Part shown: positions 36,777 to 49,130 of the stretch, piece after piece
Layout: every line of letters starts with the position of its first letter
Position numbering within the stretch: position 1 is the stretch's first letter
Notes under the pieces: generated by a model
Database searches by the model: none
Seen by the model: only the letters and a program-made list of their open reading frames with translations
Told to the model about the DNA's origin: nothing
Translations under genes and position numbers: made by a program
Origin: Cryptomeria japonica
Lineage: Eukaryota > Streptophyta > Pinopsida > Cupressales > Cupressaceae
Length of the DNA stretch: 64,000 nt
Reading direction: 5' to 3'
Assembly: GCF_030272615.1 (NCBI RefSeq)
Contig: NC_081408.1
Location: 613,539,477-613,603,476 of the forward strand

Positions 36777-37041
36777 GGATCCGACAAGCTCATCTTATCC
36801 AAGGCTAAATCTATCACAGGAATCATCAAAGCATCATCATAAGTGTATACACAATCAGACTTATGACTCATCTCTCTCCCGATATTGTCAACCTAGTGCA
36901 AATCTTATGTTACCCCCTCAACAGAACCACCATCAGTATATCTGAATCTTCCTGCAACCTGATATCAACAAAATGTCAGTTCTTTATCCAATCAACCTTA
37001 TCAATTCTATCAATCAATCACCTCTGATCTATTCTATCATG

Positions 37042-37175
37042 TCTTATACATGATGTATCTTTCCTGGAACTAGACGTTCTGATATTTGTCTTATACAGGA
37101 TATATCGTTCCTGAAACCAGATGCTTTAATCATCTTTGTCTTATACAAGAGGTGTCATTCCTAAAACTAGACTAA
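37042..37175. repeat. three ~48-bp tandem units in Tat 3' region
   Basis: Units starting at 37042, 37089 and 37139 share TCTTATACA followed by a TTCCTGRAACYAGA-like block. Spacing is 47-50 bp and divergence is considerable. Confidence 0.7.
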
Positions 37176-37500
37176 ATCTCGATCTTATCAAACTAATCAA
37201 TCTTGTCAAAATCTATCAAGCTCTATCAATCATTGAGAATCACATTATCGTGATCAAAGAACTTGCACTTTCATCAATCACAGTTGCAAAAATAAAATCA
37301 TTTCTAATCGGGAAATCAATTTCGCAATGATCCAACCACTTCAAAAGTCAATTATCTCAATTGATCTCCTGAGGGGGCATAATCATACCGCAATTTATCA
37401 ATCAATGTTTGGAGCATCCTATCGAACCAATATCATCATCAAAATGAGATTATTCTTTGAATCAACGCATCATCATACCTCGCTTCAAAGATGGGCAAAA

Positions 37501-38660
37501 TGTATACACCTAAAAATGGTCTGAAGATAATTAATTGAATAAGCAATCATTTAATTAATCCCCCTTCTCAAATTGAATTCATTGGCAATTTGATTAAATT
37601 CTTCCATTCATCTACTTCTTAATAAATCTAAGGATTTATTTAATAGGTTCATTTCAATAGTCCCCTTTGATTAAATAATCTAAATTGATTAATCCCCCTC
37701 CCCCCATTAGATTCATTTCTTCTAATCTCCTAATTAATTAAAACAAATCAATTTATGAGTTGTTGAAAGTTAATTAGCCTTTTCCTATTATTTGAATTTT
37801 TAAATTCAAATTCCCCACATGCCTCCTAACTTCTAACCACCTAACCTAACCCATTCCACCTAACCCTGGGTTTAGCTAACCCTATCCTATCTTACACATC
37901 CTAACCTCCTTATCCTAACCTCATATGGTGTGGATATTCTCCCCTTGAGACACATGGCACTTTAGCCACATGTCTCCTCTCTTGGATGCTTTCCCTCTCA
38001 TGAGCAAGGCTCCTTGACACTTGTCACCACAGCGATGGCAAGTGTCATTTCCTCTAACCTCTTCTCCAACCTCCTCCAATTTCACCCTTGATATCTTCAA
38101 ACTCAATCTTGATCGTTGATTCCTGCCACCTCACCCCTGGCCTTGGAAATCCTATAAATATCCCCCATGTTGGAGCACAAAGGATCCCATCTCATTTTCA
38201 TCTTAGATATTGTTACTATAGGCATATCTATTCTAGCATATCATTTGAGCATTGTTATTATAGACAATTCCATCTTAGATCTAGTATAATTTGATCATTT
38301 TCTAGAATAATTGTTGAATAATGTAGCTTAATCAATCTCTTTTCTAGCTTAATTGCATCATCATCATAGTTTAGTCATGCATATCATTATCTTAATTAGA
38401 CTCTTGGATAAATGTAGCATAATCAATCTCATCTAGCTTGCATATCATCATCATTTCAAATCTTTCGTCTGGGTGTAGTTAAGTCACTGGGATTGCTTAT
38501 CCAGATCTGAGAGCAAATCTACACTCGCATCTCTTAGGAGGTGATAGGTCGCTTTGTCATGGTTTATCTTTCATTTGCTTTCAATTTGCTAACCATGCTT
38601 GTAATGATCTATTGAGTGTCTGTGTTGCAGTTGCAGGTACCATACTTCACAGGCACGACA
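37501..38660 (+). repeat. Tat element 3' LTR
   Basis: Starts TGTATACACC directly after GATGGGCAAAA, a weak polypurine tract. It ends GGCACGACA before the TSD ACATG. TATA-like CTATAAATA lies at 38152-38160. Confidence 0.95.
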
Positions 38661-41600
38661 ACATGTTTTCATCATGAACATAACCATAAAAGCACTATAT
38701 GCATATTGAAATAAACACAACTCTATAATTAATCTTTCCCTAGGGTACCTCAACGTCATTACTTATAACCTCATCAAGATCATATCCATATAAGCATAAC
38801 ATCATGTTTACTACCATGATCCAATGCATTATAAATCAACTAACCTTTCTCTTTTCATGCATACATAAAATACCTCACTAGTCTATCTATCATGAATAGA
38901 TCCATTAATAATGAAAATGCATATAACCCCCTTAGATTCATTTTAAAACACCAATTCCAAATGTTCCTAATCCCAATCACTTATTCAACATCCTAGCATC
39001 ATTATTCCATTTCAAATACTAATTACCACATTACTAATCCATTTACTTAAACATCATAGGCATTCCCATAACACTAAATGCATATCTATAGAACCAATTC
39101 CATTAATGAACATTATCCAAGATACAAGCAAGATATAAAAATATGTTCACCTAATATATCATCTACCATTACATATGAATACTATATCCATTTACATCAA
39201 GGAGCATAGGTCTCAACCACAATATAATTACATCATAATTTCTACACATACATATGCCATATGAATCATATACACTAATTTTCTATAAGTATCCATCCAT
39301 AGCCAAAGAGATAATAATCCACATCCATGCACAAGAGCATCCAATGAAGAACATCACAATGGAAGAAGACATCAAACCACCCAGCTATGTGGAACCAAAG
39401 GAACCACCCCTGTGCTAGGAGATGACATAAGATCTCACACACACACACTAGATCTAGGTTGACACTTAGCAACCAAAGGACAATACTCCACACATCACGA
39501 AGCTAAATCAAAGCTCAATATAAACACAAGACCTCCAAAGGCTACTCAACAAATCAAGACTCAAGGTGCTAGGACCTACATATAGGGAAAGAGTGTCATC
39601 ACATGCAATCATAATGGGAACTTGGGAACCCATCCTGACATCCATAATGCCCATGTAGAGCCATCTCAACCTTGAAGGAGTGAGGGAGATTAGCTTACCT
39701 GGATCACCAAGGTCTTCTCAACCATTCATGGATCACTACAAATACCCTAGGGACATGCGTTGAGGCCACAAAACCATTTCTTATCTTATCATGGTGAATT
39801 ACTATTACCCAACCCTCATAAAATTAATTAATTTAAATTATCACTTGATTACAAGATAAAATCCCGATGAGATATTATGGCGGTCTAGACTACGGGTAAA
39901 CTGTTTGTCTACTCCCCATGACCCTAGTCACTCACTTGGAAGCCCACTCCCCCTATCATGCACTTATACCTTAGGGTGACAACAATGCACATCACATAAA
40001 CATGGGCTTTCAATACATAATAACCAGATAACCAAGGTTATACATCAAATAATAATCTCCAAGAACATGAACAACATATGTCAAAATCACAGCCTTACAT
40101 AGGCAACCAAGAATCATCAAACATCAAGAATCTCATTATCAAAAGTATCCAATATGATCCCAAAGATTAATGGCAAGGCATTTCCCATCTTGCTCAATCT
40201 ATTAGTGCAATTAATCATCTCAAATCAATAAATCATTCTCGGAAAAACATCAGGAAACTTAGAAAATCCAAAAGGACAGCCTCTAGATTGGCAAAACCAA
40301 AAGAACAGAAAACCAAGATGTCTCAAAACATCAAACACAATAGTCTAGCACCTACGTAGACTGCCTCAGCGCATATAAAAAAAATAGTGCAATACATATG
40401 CCAATAAAAATAATGCTTTTGTTTAACAATTTAGTGCATACAAGTAATACAATAGCACAAATAAGGCAGAGCACAAAAAGGTCTCAAAACAACCCAAAAA
40501 AATCAACCAAGTCCGAAAAATAAATTAAACACTTAAACCAAAGTCGGACTTAACAAAAATGAGGCGTAAATAAGTGATAACATGAAATAAATTGAATTAA
40601 CCAAAACAACACTAGTAATCTATGCATCCAAAATTCACGGCAAGCATTTCTAGAAAAGATAATTGCAAAATACAATAGTCCCCATAATATATTATCAAAC
40701 CATATAATTAATTTAACAACAATATCAATTTCTTATCCCCATGGACAATATTTTACAAACAGTCCATTTCAATAACAAAAGAAGTAGATCTCCAACCCGG
40801 TATTAGAAGTTATGGAAACACAACAATATGATGAAGTGCAATCCCAACTCCAAGTTCCAAAACCAAAAATCCCAAAATCTTCAAACAATGCAAAATTTCT
40901 CCAGTCAAACCCACACCACAACAATCTCAGTAAACCAAATAAATAGAATTCCATTCAAAATCCATGGAACATATCGGCCAATTAAAAATAATTATAAATA
41001 TAATATTTCATACCAACCCCTATGTTGAAATAGTAGCTAAGCTCGGATACCTATCTATTGTATTTTAATGTTGTCATGACAATTAAAATACACATGTATT
41101 ATCTATTATGTAAATTGAACTTAGGGTTGGGCCCAAATACATGTAACTTGTAATTTGATCTGACCCTAATTGGGCGATGTAACTTGTGGTCCTATACTGA
41201 ATGTAACTTGTAGATAGGGTAGACCCAAATGTAACAATTAACTATGTTTTGGGCTAGGCTCAATTGTAACGTGGTGGCTATTGGGCTGGACCCAATACCT
41301 AACGTGGGAAAATGTATAATATTAATTATTTATCTTGCAAGCCGACTTGAGGATGTTTAGCGACAAAAAGGATGGTATATGATTCACTTGAAGATGAAGT
41401 CATTTACACAATCATTCTTAGCAAATGCAATCTGCTCTCATACATTTTAGCGAACTCTTCACTTGTGTGAATTCAGTCAAGGATATTGTTGGGTGAAGTT
41501 GTCAAGATCTTCTGCAATTCTACTCCAGCCTATTGCTATCATCTATTGTTGATCCTCTCTTTTGGTCATCTACTGTTGATTAGGGTTGCATCCTTCATTA

Positions 41601-41830
41601 CCTTGTCAACTTGTTGTTTGGACAGCAATATGAGATAAGTTTTCTATATTGTAATTGCCTACAATTGAGATAATACATATCATATTTAAGGCTGGGTTTT
41701 TCACCTCCAAGTGGGAGGTTTTCCCAGGGTATTGGCATCTTGTGTCTTGTGTTTTACTACTATTACTCTTTATTCACAGTCTGATTATAATTAATTGGTT
41801 AGATTAACATCTGATTGCTTGAAATTAACA

Positions 41831-43360
41831 TGGTATCAAAGTCAGGTTCATACTAACCAGTGATCAGATTTAATCATGCATTTTGTTATTTCATCTTTGT
41901 GTGCCCTCGAGCTAGGGCATGCAGGGCAACTAGGGCTTATGGCATCATGATGGTAGTTTGGAGGTGGTTACCTACAGTATGAGCACAACATGAAACATGA
42001 GGTGGTTTCAGGTGTTTTCATTTCCCTAAACTTTATCGTTGTTTGTATAATCTTGAAAAAGGTTCTTGTGTTAGTAGAGTTGTGTGTTGTTGTTTATCTT
42101 TGTATTATTGTGGTTTTGCTTGTGCTAAACTTATATTTTGAAAAACAAGTTTAGTTGTGTATTAAGGAAAGATTATCTACAACTATTCGTAAAACCCTAG
42201 TATGGGTTTCGCCTCAAAAGTAACATTTTTGTTAAATGTATTTAGTTTTGTTTTTGTAAGCCCTTGTTAGGGCTTGTTGCAAGAAAAGTTATATAATATT
42301 TGTTATGGAGCTAAACCCGTATGTTGTCCTCGAGACTTACTATGTTAAAAGTTAAGACTAGTATTCAAACCCTTGTTCGGGTATATTATTTGGAATAGAC
42401 AGTGGTTAATGTTGTTCATGTAAACCCCAGTTCAAGTTCCCTTTTATATTTTGTATACCCCAGTATTATGAATTGAGGGTTTGATTATTGTAATCTATGT
42501 TTCTCATAATTTTGTATACCCCTATTCCAATTGGTTATTTAAAAGAATACTTTTTTTTAAATTCTTAATCCTTGTTCGATGTCTCCAACGTATGGTTTAG
42601 TTTGATCATTCAAGGATTTGTGGTTATATGATCAATGTTTACTTTTCAATAACACTAGTTTAGATTTGGTGCTCAATTTGGTGAAGTTGTATTATGGTGA
42701 TAGGTTTTCTTCTATTCTGTTAAGATGATCACGATTTCAGTTGAGCAATTTCCAAGATGATTATTATTGTTTATTTGTTAAAAGAAATTCAAAACGGATT
42801 TGAAAAGGAAGTACTATTTGTTAAGGTATTCAAGGATGCATTTGTCTATTTTGTTACTTCTTTTATTTAAGAGGACGACAATTTTATTTCAGTTTTTTAA
42901 TAAAGAACATTATATATGCATATTGTTGTAGGCATTCTTTGAGATGAGTTTAGTTGTATCAGAAAGTGATATCATTCTTGATTATACTCTATTGAGAGTT
43001 ATTGATTTGCAGTGATTCAAATGCATGATTATTCTACTTTGTATATCAGCATATTGTGAAAATTTATACGGCACTACAGTGCATTATTTCACTATACTAT
43101 ATCATTGTATGTATAATGCATATGCTATAAGTTAACTTGCATTATATATGTTGTACCTTTGCTTTTGAATCTCAAGTGATACGAGATTAGAAGATGTTAT
43201 AAAAGTGATAGAGATGATACTGTACATAGTCTATCAAGGCATAATGGAAATGTTGACTAATCTGTTGTGCAGGATCCAAACCAAGCTTAGTTGACAATAG
43301 TGTTCCCATATTGTAATCACTATGCATGGATCTTAATATAAGAGGGTCCCATTAGGGGAC

Positions 43361-43404
<44 letters not shown>

Positions 43405-44100
43405 TATACCACCAGCAGTTGTTGGAATTTGGAGTGCTAAAAAGGGCAAATCTGAAAATAATATTAGACTGTTGTTTTATGCTTGATCTGAAGATTAATT
43501 CCTTTGATGTGTTTGTTGTTGGATGACTAGAGGTTTGGTCTGAAATACCTTTATATCCTTTATCAGAATTATTTTGATTATACTACAGCTTACTAATTGC
43601 TATTGATTCATGGAAGTATAGTTCTCCTTTAGGCTCTAACTATCATTGCTTGGTTAGTATCTTCATTGGTAAGTATACTTCACTCTCCTTGTAACCATTC
43701 TATGCCACCATCATGTGGTACTTCACTATTAAAAGGTATTAGTAATTCCTCATCTATGATCTGATTGAGTTTTTGTTATAACTTGTATGGTGATGTACAA
43801 GTTTCAGGTTGTATGCTACAGGCTGGCTTTTTTTAATTTGTGTCACATAAGTTTTGTCTCAGCATTCTATGTATCATTGGTTATATTGTTAAAGGGGTGC
43901 ATCTAACTTATCCTGAATGTTGTGATCCTCACCCAAGGTCATTTTTATATAACCTCATATAGTAGGTGATGCATGTTGAGGGCCAAGGCCATACTGACAT
44001 CAGAAATCCATAAGCTTGGATTGTTGTGGCTTCAGAGGGAGCTTTGAAATAAGGCATAAGTATATTCACACTCAATTAAAAGAAGTTTGAAGATATGTCA
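41831..44100 (+). other. 5' half of Copia interior, no readable gene
   Basis: T-rich sequence with no gag, protease or integrase motif in any frame that I could follow. It contains a short (AC)n tract at 43363-43399. Either the coding part was deleted or it has decayed beyond recognition by eye. Confidence 0.6.
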
Positions 44101-44129
44101 TGATCATAATTGCGCCATGGGTCCAATTC

Positions 44130-45000
44130 ATAAAAGGTGAAGTTGGTATTTTGCATCCTTGTTTATGAATACTTATGATACTATGATGCTTGGCTATCAG
44201 TCTGACATTAAGGATTAAGAGGGAGCCCTATGATCTTTAATAAAACTCTTGGTATGAAAGAGTACTTGATAAGCCTAGGGTGTTATAAAACTTGTTCCTT
44301 AAAGTATTTGGAATGCTAATTTTGATTCCTTATGTGGATGATCTAACTCTGACTGATAAAGATAGTCTCATGATTTGATATAAGAAAGAATTAGCTCATA
44401 ATTGAGATGGAAGATATAAAACTAAAATGCATTACTTCTAGGTTAGAAGTGTGGCAAGGATCTAATGAAATTATTCTAAGTCAAGTTTTCTATTGTTATA
44501 GAATTATGGATTGTAAACTTACATGGAAACTAACTTGAAGAAGTTGAGTATGTCTGCAGCCAACTATGATCTTGCAGATTCATTTGAATAGAGGTAGGTT
44601 GATTGGTGAGTGCTTCAGCTAATCAAAGCTAAGCATATATTTGATATATTTGCAAGACACAATTGATTATGGGCTGAAGCTACCATCATTAGAAGACTAC
44701 TTAGGTTTAGATTGGTCAAGAAGTGTTATGGACAAGGAAAACACTTCAAGCATTCACCCGCTGTGATCTCTTGAACCTACAGGAACAGTCCTCAGTTACA
44801 TTTGAGTATTGCTAAAGCTAAATACATTGTTTCAAATGTTGCATCAAGAGAAGTTGTGTGGTTTCTCAAAATTCTTGTTATGTTGCTTTGATTTATCATT
44901 AGGGTTGTATAGAGATACCTAACAATTCAGTGTTTTATGGCAGGACAATGTTGTATTGCAGATGTTCTCACCAAGTCTCTTGAAGCTTAAGTACTTCAAA
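44130..45000 (+). pseudogene. Copia reverse transcriptase and RNase H remnants
   Basis: Fragmentary frames with many stops. The RT catalytic box is visible as 'LIPYVDDLTLT' (YVDD at 44331-44342), followed by 'KTKMHYF' and 'METNLKKLS', which are usual downstream RT landmarks. The RNase H end is visible as 'LSIAKAKYIVSNVASREVVWFLKIL' in two parts near 44800-44875, and 'IADVLTKSLEA' (44955-44990), the typical Copia C-terminal signature. This identifies the family although no functional protein could be made. Confidence 0.88.
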
Positions 45001-45079
45001 AGATAGACTTGGAGCTATGGAGAACACCGCCTTGGTTGAGAGGGAGTCTCAACCTCATTGATACATTGTGTCATATCAA

Positions 45080-45624
45080 CCACCCTCTGCAGGCAGTGTA
45101 AGGTGGTAGTGTAATCTTCTCAGGGAGAAGAGTAATTGTTACCATCCTCTGTGGGCAATGTAAGATGGTAGAAAAGATCCTCTCCACCCTCTGTGGGAAA
45201 TGTAAGGTAGATCCAATCTATGCTTGTGTGCGAGCTGGAAGATTATGTTATGTATTTTCATTCTATGCTTGTGTGCAAGATGGAAGACTACAATATTTTG
45301 ATTATGTTTATTCCATTCTTTGCTTGTGTGCAAGATGGAGGATTATGTTTATTAGATTCCATTCTATGCTTGTGTGCAAGATGGAGGACTATGTTTTCAT
45401 TCTATGCTTGGGTGCAAGATGGAAGATTATGATAGTGTATCCCTCTCTGGGAGAAGGCTAAGGTGTAAGACCTCTTCCACCCTCTGCGGGCAATGCAAGG
45501 TGGATCCATCCTCTGCGGGCAATGCAATATGGACATCATGAAATGAGTTCATGATATTTATGTGTTTTATTGCAAGTATACTCTATGGAGCTTATACATT
45601 CATCCTTGTGGGCAATGCAAGATG
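45080..45624 (+). repeat. covarying 27-nt hairpin array with interleaved minisatellite, Copia 3' region
   Basis: Six units with the pattern CCAYC-CTCTGYGGGCAATGYAA-GRTGG occur at about 45080-45106, 45142-45168, 45184-45209, 45477-45503, 45506-45532 and 45601-45624. The ends pair with each other. Where one arm reads CCACC the other reads GGTGG; where it reads CCATC the other reads GATGG, and in the last unit CATC pairs with GATG. Between units 3 and 4 lie five copies of a CTATGCTTGTGTGCAAGATGGA motif (from 45218, 45263, 45318, 45364 and 45401), itself with a CTTG...CAAG stem. The array ends 46 bp before the polypurine tract. Confidence 0.75.
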
Positions 45625-45679
45625 AAGGTCATGAATGGATCATGACAAGTGGCAGCTATCCTCCCTAGCTAAGAGGGAG

Positions 45680-47926
45680 TGTTGAAATAGTAGCTAAGCT
45701 CGGATACCTATCTATTGTATTTTAATGTTGTCATGACAATTAAAATACATATATTATCTATTATGTAAATTGAACTAAGGGCTGGGCCCAAATACATGTA
45801 ACTTGTAATTTAGTCTGACCCTAATTGGGCGATGTAACTTATGGTCCTATACTAAATGTAACTTGTAGATAGGGTAGACCCAAATGTAACAATTAACTAT
45901 GTTTTGGGATGGGCTCAATTGTAACGTGGTGGCTATTGGGCTGGACCCAATACCTAACATGGGAAAATGTATAATATTAATTATTTATCTTGCAAGTCGA
46001 CTTGAGGATGTTTAGCGCCAAAAATGATGGTATATAATCCACTTGAAGATGAAGTCATTTACACAATCATTCTTAGCAAATGCAATCTGCTCTCCTACAT
46101 TTTAGCGAACCCTTCAATTGTGTGAATTCAGTCAAGGATATTGCTGGGCAAAGTTGTCAAGATCTTCAGCAATTCTTCTCCAGCCTATTGTTGTCATTTG
46201 TTGTTGATCCTCTCTTTTGGTCATCTACTGTTGATTAGGGATGCATCCTTCATTACCTTGTCAACTTGTTGTTTGGACAATAATCTGAGATAAGTTTGCT
46301 ATATTGTAATTGCCTACAATTGAGATAATATTGTAGACATCTAAAAATGGTCAATGCTTGTGGAGTCATACTTTAACATTTGTGCATTGCCTTATTTTAG
46401 GGTTCTTGCGTCGCATTAACATTTCTTCTATGTTGTGCACTTGGTCTTTATCATTTTCCAGCATCGAGTCCTTCTTCTGCATTCCTCATTTTTATTGCTT
46501 TCGAATTAGGTCTTGTCGATAGCAATCTTCAGTCATGATTTTGGTCGATCTTATCCTGTCGCATCATGGTGCGTGCTCATTTATCATCATTTTGGACATC
46601 GTCAATCCTAATCGATGATAGAATTAGGGTTTTGTCCTCTTGTCAATCTTTCAATCATCTTTTAGTAATCATTTGTGATTATCAACTTGTCAATCTCGTC
46701 ATTTTGCGATCGATTCGTCATCGATCCTTGTCCTTGTCAATCTCATCATTTTGCGATCAATTCATCATCGATCCTTGTCCTTGTCAATCTTGTCATTTTG
46801 TGATCAATTCGTCATCGATCCTTGTCCTTGTTAATCTTGTCATTTTGCGATCGATTCGTCATCGATCCTTGTCCTTTTCAATCATGTCAATTTGGATCGA
46901 TTAGTCATTGTTCCTCGTCAATTAGCACCTATCAATTTGATCTCCTTGTCAATCTTGGTCAATTTGTCATTGATTTTTGTCAACCAATCTCAATCATTTA
47001 TCAACATTGGTCCTTTGTCAATCAGAATCATGATCGAACCTACATTAATTTCTTATGGTCTTGACCTAATTCTTTGTCCTCTTATTTCTAGGGTTTTATG
47101 ATTTGTTCATTTAATCCTTTTCTTCTTCTTTGTGGGTTAAATAAATCTATTTATTTAGTCCTAGGTCTCTTTCATGAATTAATTAATGGATGAAAACCTA
47201 TTAATTAATTCACCTAATTTCTATTTCTTCTATTTTCTTTAATTTTTCTAATATTTCCTCTAAATTCATTCCCTCATTTTCTCCTATGTTTATGCTTCCA
47301 TTTGTTGCAATCATGGAAGCTATTTTCTCTCTTCCCTTTTGTCATGGGAATGGCATTTCAATCTTGTCATAATTTGTCATAATTTATTATACACCTTGCA
47401 TAGCAAATTGTCATACATTTGTCATAATTTTGCCATTCTTGATTTGAATTTCCTTTCAAATCTCTTCATGCTAATCTTGTCCTCTCTCCAATTTGTCTAT
47501 AAATTGGATGATTTTCTTCAATGAAAAGGATCGATCAACCACACTTCTAGTATCCTCGCGCTATCAAAATCAATCTTGAAGGTGAAAGAAGAACAATGGA
47601 GCCACATGAAGGAGATATATGCATCGGTTTGTTTCGATTTCATTTGATTTGAATATCTTGTCTTTATGTCTTCATTGATTGGATTGGGATTGCTTTCATA
47701 GCAGCTTTAGGTTTTGTGGTTGTCCCAATTGCTATTGTTTTGATGATTTTCAATTTCCTGATCTACAAATACATATCATATTTAAGGTTGGGTTTTTCAC
47801 CTCCAAGAGGGAGGTTTTCCCAGGGTATTGGTGTCTTGTGTCTTGTGTTTTATTACTATTATTGTTTATTCACAGTCTGATTATAATTAATTGGTTAGAT
47901 TAACATCTAATTGCTTGAAATTAACA
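45680..47926 (+). repeat. Copia 3' LTR, interrupted by a solo LTR
   Basis: 45680-46331 and 47768-47926 together match the 5' LTR 41023-41830 with scattered substitutions. Starts TGTTGAAATAG and ends GAAATTAACA. The interruption is the solo LTR 46332-47767. Confidence 0.95.
46332..47767 (+). mobile_element. solo LTR (TGTAGACATC...GATCTACA), copy 2
   Basis: 1436 bp, with ends TG...CA. The TSD is AATAT/AATAC (46327-46331 and 47768-47772), one mismatch; the intact 5' LTR reads GAGATAATACATATC at the insertion site, so AATAC is the original. TATAAA lies at 47498-47503. It is homologous to 20853-22301, including the repeated 'GTCATCGATCCTTGTCC' words, which here form a short tandem (about 46690-46870, four units of ~50-60 bp). 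Confidence 0.93.
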
Positions 47927-49130
47927 CCCTACCCAAATTTGAGGTAAGAAAAATATAAAATAATATTACTTAACTTACCTGAATATCTCAACCAATAATA
48001 AAATAGGGTAGGTAGGGTAAATAAATAAATAAATAAATAATAGATAAACAATTAAACCAAATGGAAAAATGGAAATTAAATAATAATGACTAATAAATAA
48101 AATATAAAGGCTTAGTAAAATGAACCCAATAAATCAAAGGCCGAATCAAAATAATCCAAAATAATATATTTCTTACCATCTCGAAAATTAAAATAACAAT
48201 AATATAAAATAGTATTATTACAATCTCCAACTTCAGCCAATAATGAGAGAGGGTAGGTAAGATAAATAATAAATAAATAATGGGTAGGAAGAATAAACAA
48301 TAAGCAATAATAAATAAATAAATAATAACAAATAAATAACCAATAAATAGATAAGCCAATAATAAATAAATAAATACACAATAAACAAATAATTAAATGT
48401 ACAGATAGATATAAAAATACTCCAACCAATATAATTTAAACTCAATACCATTACTATCTCCCACATAAATATAAAATAAAATAAATAAATAAACAATCTT
48501 TCATGCAAAATTATAAATGCCAAATATTATGATCCACAAAATAACATTAATAAATAATAACACTCAATAATTAATTACGCAATTATATGTAAATACTAAT
48601 GCCATCCAATAATTTAATTTGTTATTAATAAACTATAGAAGTCAATTAATTAATTTAATTAACCAATAATCACAACTCTTCAAGACAACCCATCATAAGG
48701 TAACATAAAATACCACAAGACAACTCTAACCACAAAACTAAGACTGACAGGGAACCAACTTAAACCTAGAGTGTAGAATGGGATTTCATGTCATCTCCGA
48801 TCAACTTGCAATTGAGATGAAGACACGCTCGGGCTTGTGAAGCCAGGTGGAGTCGATATCTAGTACCTGTAAACCTGTCACCACCAATACACGTACAACA
48901 ACATATACCATATCATATATCATGAAATAAATAAACAAGTGAAGGGGAATCGCAATGTCATATCATGCTCATGAATGAGTGGTATGACATCATCCCTATC
49001 ACAAACGTAGTAGAAGACAGTCACAACAACCAATCACTATCAAAATCATCATAAAGTAGACTAAGCTATATCAATATGATCTATTGATGTACAAAAGGCA
49101 AGATGAATCAGGGAGGGGCACTACATTACA

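Larger units (their letters stand above)
22738..38660 (+). mobile_element. Ty3/gypsy element of the Tat type (dual RNase H), complete with LTRs
   Basis: A 15.9-kb element with LTRs at 22738-23896 and 37501-38660 (1159 and 1160 bp) and an exact 5-bp TSD ACATG (22733-22737 and 38661-38665). The interior holds a primer-binding site, long leader, gag, protease, linker, RT, RNase H, a second archaeal-type RNase H, integrase and a long 3' region with tandem repeats. The RT-RNase H-aRNH-integrase order with two RNase H domains is the hallmark of the plant Tat lineage (Tat/Ogre). The LTRs are about 95% alike by eye. Stops, frameshifts, a nested element at 28302-30760 and a mutated integrase residue show it is inactive. 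Confidence 0.95.
41023..47926 (+). mobile_element. Copia LTR element, decayed, inside the giant solo LTR
   Basis: The 5' LTR is 41023-41830 (808 bp) and the 3' LTR 45680-47926, the latter enlarged by a solo LTR (46332-47767). The TSD is CCCTA (41018-41022 and 47927-47931), exact. The primer-binding site TGGTATCAAAG starts at 41831 right after the LTR and fits the initiator tRNA-Met site of Copia elements. The polypurine tract AAGAGGGAG (45671-45679) precedes the 3' LTR. The interior (3.85 kb) keeps only RT and RNase H remnants (44130-45000). The 5' half shows no gag or integrase that I can read. Confidence 0.93.
22598..49125 (-). mobile_element. giant solo LTR, minus copy, split by two later elements
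   Basis: On the minus strand it starts at 49125 (TGTAGTGCCCCTC) and ends at 22598 (GGCGGGCATTACA). An exact TSD, TTACA, flanks it at 22593-22597 and 49126-49130. Its own sequence is 22598-22737, 38661-41022 and 47932-49125, about 3.7 kb in total. The gaps are the Tat element (22738-38660) and the Copia element (41023-47926), each with its own TSD. It aligns to the plus copy at 13488-19613. For example, the reverse complement of 38700-38780 matches about 19320-19450, and 48233-48523 matches about 16610-16850. Confidence 0.92.

Noticed and set aside
45218-45430. CRISPR-like regularly spaced repeats
   Set aside because: Spacing varies (37-56 bp), repeats diverge, the spacers are related to each other, and the site is inside a plant Copia element.
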